Below, piece after piece: positions 15,276 to 16,656 of a stretch of 16,656 nt of DNA. The stretch comes from Clostridia bacterium (GTDB lineage: Bacteria > Bacillota > Clostridia > TANB77 > CAG-508): contig CAADYC010000098.1 in assembly GCA_900753165.1 (NCBI GenBank), forward strand, positions 1 to 16,656, given 5' to 3'. The position numbers and the translations under genes are program-made. Each line of letters opens with the position of its first letter. The first letter of the stretch is position 1. Below the pieces are notes generated by a model. That model did not search any database and was not told where the DNA came from. It saw only the letters and a program-made list of their open reading frames with translations.

Positions 15276-15473
15276 ATGGCAAACAATTCAAACAAAAAAT
15301 TAGTTCCAGAAGCTATGACAGCTTTAGATAAATTCAAATATGAAGTTGCTAGTGAAGTTGGTGTTAATTTAAAAGACGGATACAATGGTGATATATCTGC
15401 TAGAGATGCTGGTAGAATAGGTGGTAATATGGTTAAAAAAATGATCCAACAAGTTGAAAATAACATGAAATAG
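15276..15473 (+). CDS. Alpha/beta-type small acid-soluble spore protein (SASP)
   Basis: The protein has 65 residues, the normal size. These proteins coat and protect spore DNA and are cleaved by the GPR protease on germination. The sequence carries the GPR-type site KYEVASEV (about 21-28) and the C-terminal signature GRIGGNMVKKMI (about 47-58). It is the only plus-strand gene found here. An excellent AGGAGGTGA ends seven bases before the ATG. Its one CGG trinucleotide is out of frame (GAC GGA). I could not find a convincing sigma-G promoter in 15150-15260. Two GCAAATG copies (15207 and 15229) are the only notable elements there. A strong terminator follows at 15586. Confidence 0.95.
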   Translation: MANNSNKKLVPEAMTALDKFKYEVASEVGVNLKDGYNGDISARDAGRIGGNMVKKMIQQVENNMK

Positions 15474-15585
15474 TTTTATTTTTGATTAGTATCATTTTTT
15501 GATAGACTGACAGAATTTTTTTCTTAATGATTGGGGTAGAAAGTTATATTTTGCTTTATATTTTATAAATTTACTTATAAAATAG

Positions 15586-15620
15586 AAAAGGCAGGATATG
15601 ATTTCCTGCCTTTTTATTTT
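15586..15620. terminator. Bidirectional rho-independent terminator
   Basis: AAAAGGCAGGA (15586-15596) pairs perfectly with TCCTGCCTTTT (15604-15614) around a 7-base loop, with a T-run on the plus side and an A-rich flank that gives a U-run on the minus side. It ends the SASP transcript, and it overlaps the stop codon of the converging gene at 15614. Confidence 0.88.
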
Positions 15621-15820
15621 TTGTGTTCTTCATAAATTTGGTTTATATCTTCTTTTTGATAAGTTTTTTGTATCTTTTCTATTTCTTTTTGTTGAGCTTG
15701 TACTTTATAAGTTGAATTAACATATAAAGCCATTACAACTATTGTAAAAAATATCATACTTATCAAAACAAAAATTGTTATAGAACCTTTTTGTTCTTTA
15801 ATTTTTGATTTTATTTTCAT
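15614..15820 (-). CDS. Small single-pass membrane protein, TadE-like N terminus
   Basis: The protein has 68 residues. A basic N terminus (MKIKSKIKEQ) is followed by KGSITIFVLISMIFFTIVVM, a membrane helix, and a charged helical tail (VQAQQKEIEKIQKTYQKEDI) likely to form a coiled coil. The KGSITIFVL start is like that seen in TadE/TadG-like and related prepilin-like proteins of Gram-positive bacteria, but the protein is too short for a soluble pilin domain. The ATG at 15820 has GGTG at good spacing; a TTG at 15826 is in the same frame but less well placed. It lies between hpf and the SASP gene. Function is unknown. Confidence 0.55.
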   Translation of the reverse strand: MKIKSKIKEQKGSITIFVLISMIFFTIVVMALYVNSTYKVQAQQKEIEKIQKTYQKEDINQIYEEHKK

Positions 15821-15867
15821 AATCAATCACCTTTTAATTATATTTAACATATATTAATCTAGTTTGA

Positions 15868-16395
15868 TTATGCTTCTGGTTCTACTAATCCATAATTTTT
15901 TCCATCTTTTAATTTATGTATAACATTTACTTTTCCTGTTTCTACATTTATAAAAGCTAAGAAATTATGTGTTGGATGTGCCTGCAATTCTAATACAGCA
16001 TCTTCTGGTGTTATTGGTTTTATTTCATAATAAGATGTTTTTATTATTTCATTTGATATTTCTGCAATATGATCTGTTGCAACTTCCATGTTTTTGATGC
16101 TTGCATCTTTCATCATTTTTTCTTTTTTTGTTTTAGCTTTTCTTATTTGACCTTCTAATATATCTATATCTTTATCTATAGATGCATACATGTCTTTGTC
16201 TTCTGTTACAGCTCTGTATTTTTCTCCATTTGCTATTATGCAAATTTCTGCTGTTTGTTCATTTTTTTCTGTTTTTAAAGTAACATCTGCTTCGGCATCT
16301 TCAAAATATTTGTCGATTCTGTCTAATTTTTTTTCAACATAATCGTTTATTGCTTCTGTTATCTTTAGTTCTTTTCCTATAATTTTTATTTTCAT
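15868..16395 (-). CDS. hpf: Long-form ribosome hibernation promoting factor
   Basis: The protein has 175 residues. The N-terminal S30AE domain (about 1-95, from MKIKIIGKELKITEAINDYV) binds the 30S subunit at the decoding centre. A charged linker follows, and then the C-terminal domain (about 122-175, IKPITPEDAVLEL, FINVETGKVNVIHK, GKNYGLVEPE) that pairs two copies to make inactive 100S ribosome dimers. The two-domain length is the long form usual in Gram-positive bacteria. GGGAG precedes the ATG at 16395, and a near-consensus promoter lies just upstream. Both domains are complete, with no frame problem. Confidence 0.95.
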   Translation of the reverse strand: MKIKIIGKELKITEAINDYVEKKLDRIDKYFEDAEADVTLKTEKNEQTAEICIIANGEKYRAVTEDKDMYASIDKDIDILEGQIRKAKTKKEKMMKDASIKNMEVATDHIAEISNEIIKTSYYEIKPITPEDAVLELQAHPTHNFLAFINVETGKVNVIHKLKDGKNYGLVEPEA

Positions 16396-16434
16396 AAAAA
16401 TCGCTCCCTTCTTTTTTTACTTTTGCCTACTTTC

Positions 16435-16463
16435 ATTATATAGGTTCTTTTTGTTTTTTGCAA
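16435..16463 (-). promoter_or_regulatory. Sigma-A-like promoter of hpf
   Basis: The minus strand reads TTGCAA (16463-16458), 17 bases, TATAAT (16440-16435), giving a leader of about 34 bases before the ATG. The -10 is perfect and the -35 matches four of six. Confidence 0.65.
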
Positions 16464-16580
16464 GTGCTTTTTGTAATATTCTAAATTATATGAGTATTTT
16501 TTGTCACAGTTTAATAAGATAATGCCTAAAATACAGGTGAATAATATTTTGAATATATTTCGAATGTGACCAAAATAGTG

Positions 16581-16656
16581 TTACAAATTCTTGAGTAAAT
16601 GCTCTAAAGGGTCCTGTATTCGGGGTTTGTTAGAGCATTTACATTAGAATTTGTTA
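16581..16656. repeat. Imperfect 26-bp inverted repeat at the right edge
   Basis: Bases 16581-16606 and 16631-16656 are reverse complements at 22 of 26 positions. Three of the mismatches are clustered in the middle, like an internal bulge, and the 24-base loop contains GGGTCC and CGGGG. It reaches the window end and may continue. Nothing in 16464-16580 looks like a gene. A partial TTTTTGTCACA/TGTGACCAAAA pair (16498-16508 and 16565-16575) lies just before it. It could be a mobile-element end, a regulatory RNA or a CRISPR anti-repeat/repeat pair; none can be settled here. Confidence 0.75.

Noticed and set aside
15200..15466. Minus-strand frame overlapping the SASP gene
   Set aside because: It is antisense to a clear SASP with canonical signatures and has no recognisable features or binding site.
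15560..15583. A+T-only hairpin (ATTTTATAA / TTATAAAAT) before the SASP terminator
   Set aside because: A 9-bp palindrome of only A and T is common by chance in such DNA, and the strong terminator right after it explains the region.
16581..16656. Integron attC site
   Set aside because: The core-site consensus at the outer ends does not match well and no integron gene is present.

Overview
The window is about 16.7 kb of very A+T-rich DNA. It encodes a SpoIVB-type sporulation protease, an alpha/beta small acid-soluble spore protein (SASP), long-form HPF and a Tad-like pilus locus without a secretin. Together these point to a spore-forming, low-G+C Gram-positive bacterium, most likely an uncultivated Clostridia-like lineage (inference; no 16S is present). 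Both ends of the window lie on inverted repeats, so it may be a whole contig that broke at repeats.

Layout, left to right: (1) 1-206, a perfect long inverted repeat with a G+C-richer loop. (2) 198-1446 (-), spoIVB, which is readable in full only with a +1 frameshift. (3) 1526-14011 (-), a Tad-like pilus/secretion locus transcribed right to left. Its order is CpaB-like protein, a degenerate MinD-like protein, a CpaE/TadZ-like MinD-like ATPase, a TadA/CpaF-like ATPase with an N-terminal anchor, a long protein combining TadB-like and TadC-like halves, five small pilin-like proteins (four of them starting MENASKAL-like), a duplicated pair of pilin-like proteins, and a larger TadE/TadG-like protein. 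(4) 14175-15048 (-), a Cof-type HAD phosphatase, also readable in full only with a +1 frameshift. (5) 15276-15473 (+), the SASP gene, ending at a bidirectional terminator shared with (6) 15614-15820 (-), a small membrane protein. (7) 15868-16395 (-), hpf. (8) 16464-16656, non-coding, ending in an imperfect inverted repeat.

Main observation: reading every gene by eye, I find exactly three in-frame CGG codons. All three sit where a reading frame breaks, and in all three, skipping only the C of CGG (CGGN read as C+GGN) restores a full-length protein. The genes are spoIVB (CAA CGG T), a pilin-like gene (GAC CGG A) and the HAD phosphatase (ATA CGG A). In spoIVB and the HAD gene the restored residue is the invariant glycine of a catalytic motif (GMSGSP and GDNMND). 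Ten other occurrences of the trinucleotide on the coding strand are out of frame and harmless. This suggests CGG is undecoded or read as a four-base codon in this organism and triggers +1 frameshifting, either as a lineage-wide recoding system or as a regulatory device. Sequence alone cannot show that the ribosome actually shifts.

In the Tad-like locus, CpaF would drive the TadB/C platform, CpaE-like proteins and CpaB would organise the assembly site, and the many small N-terminally anchored proteins would be the pilus subunits or tip proteins. No prepilin peptidase or secretin is visible here. Several good sigma-A type promoters (TTGAAA/TTGAAT-N17-TATAAT) lie upstream of cpaB and also inside the pilin cluster, so the subunits are probably expressed at different levels.
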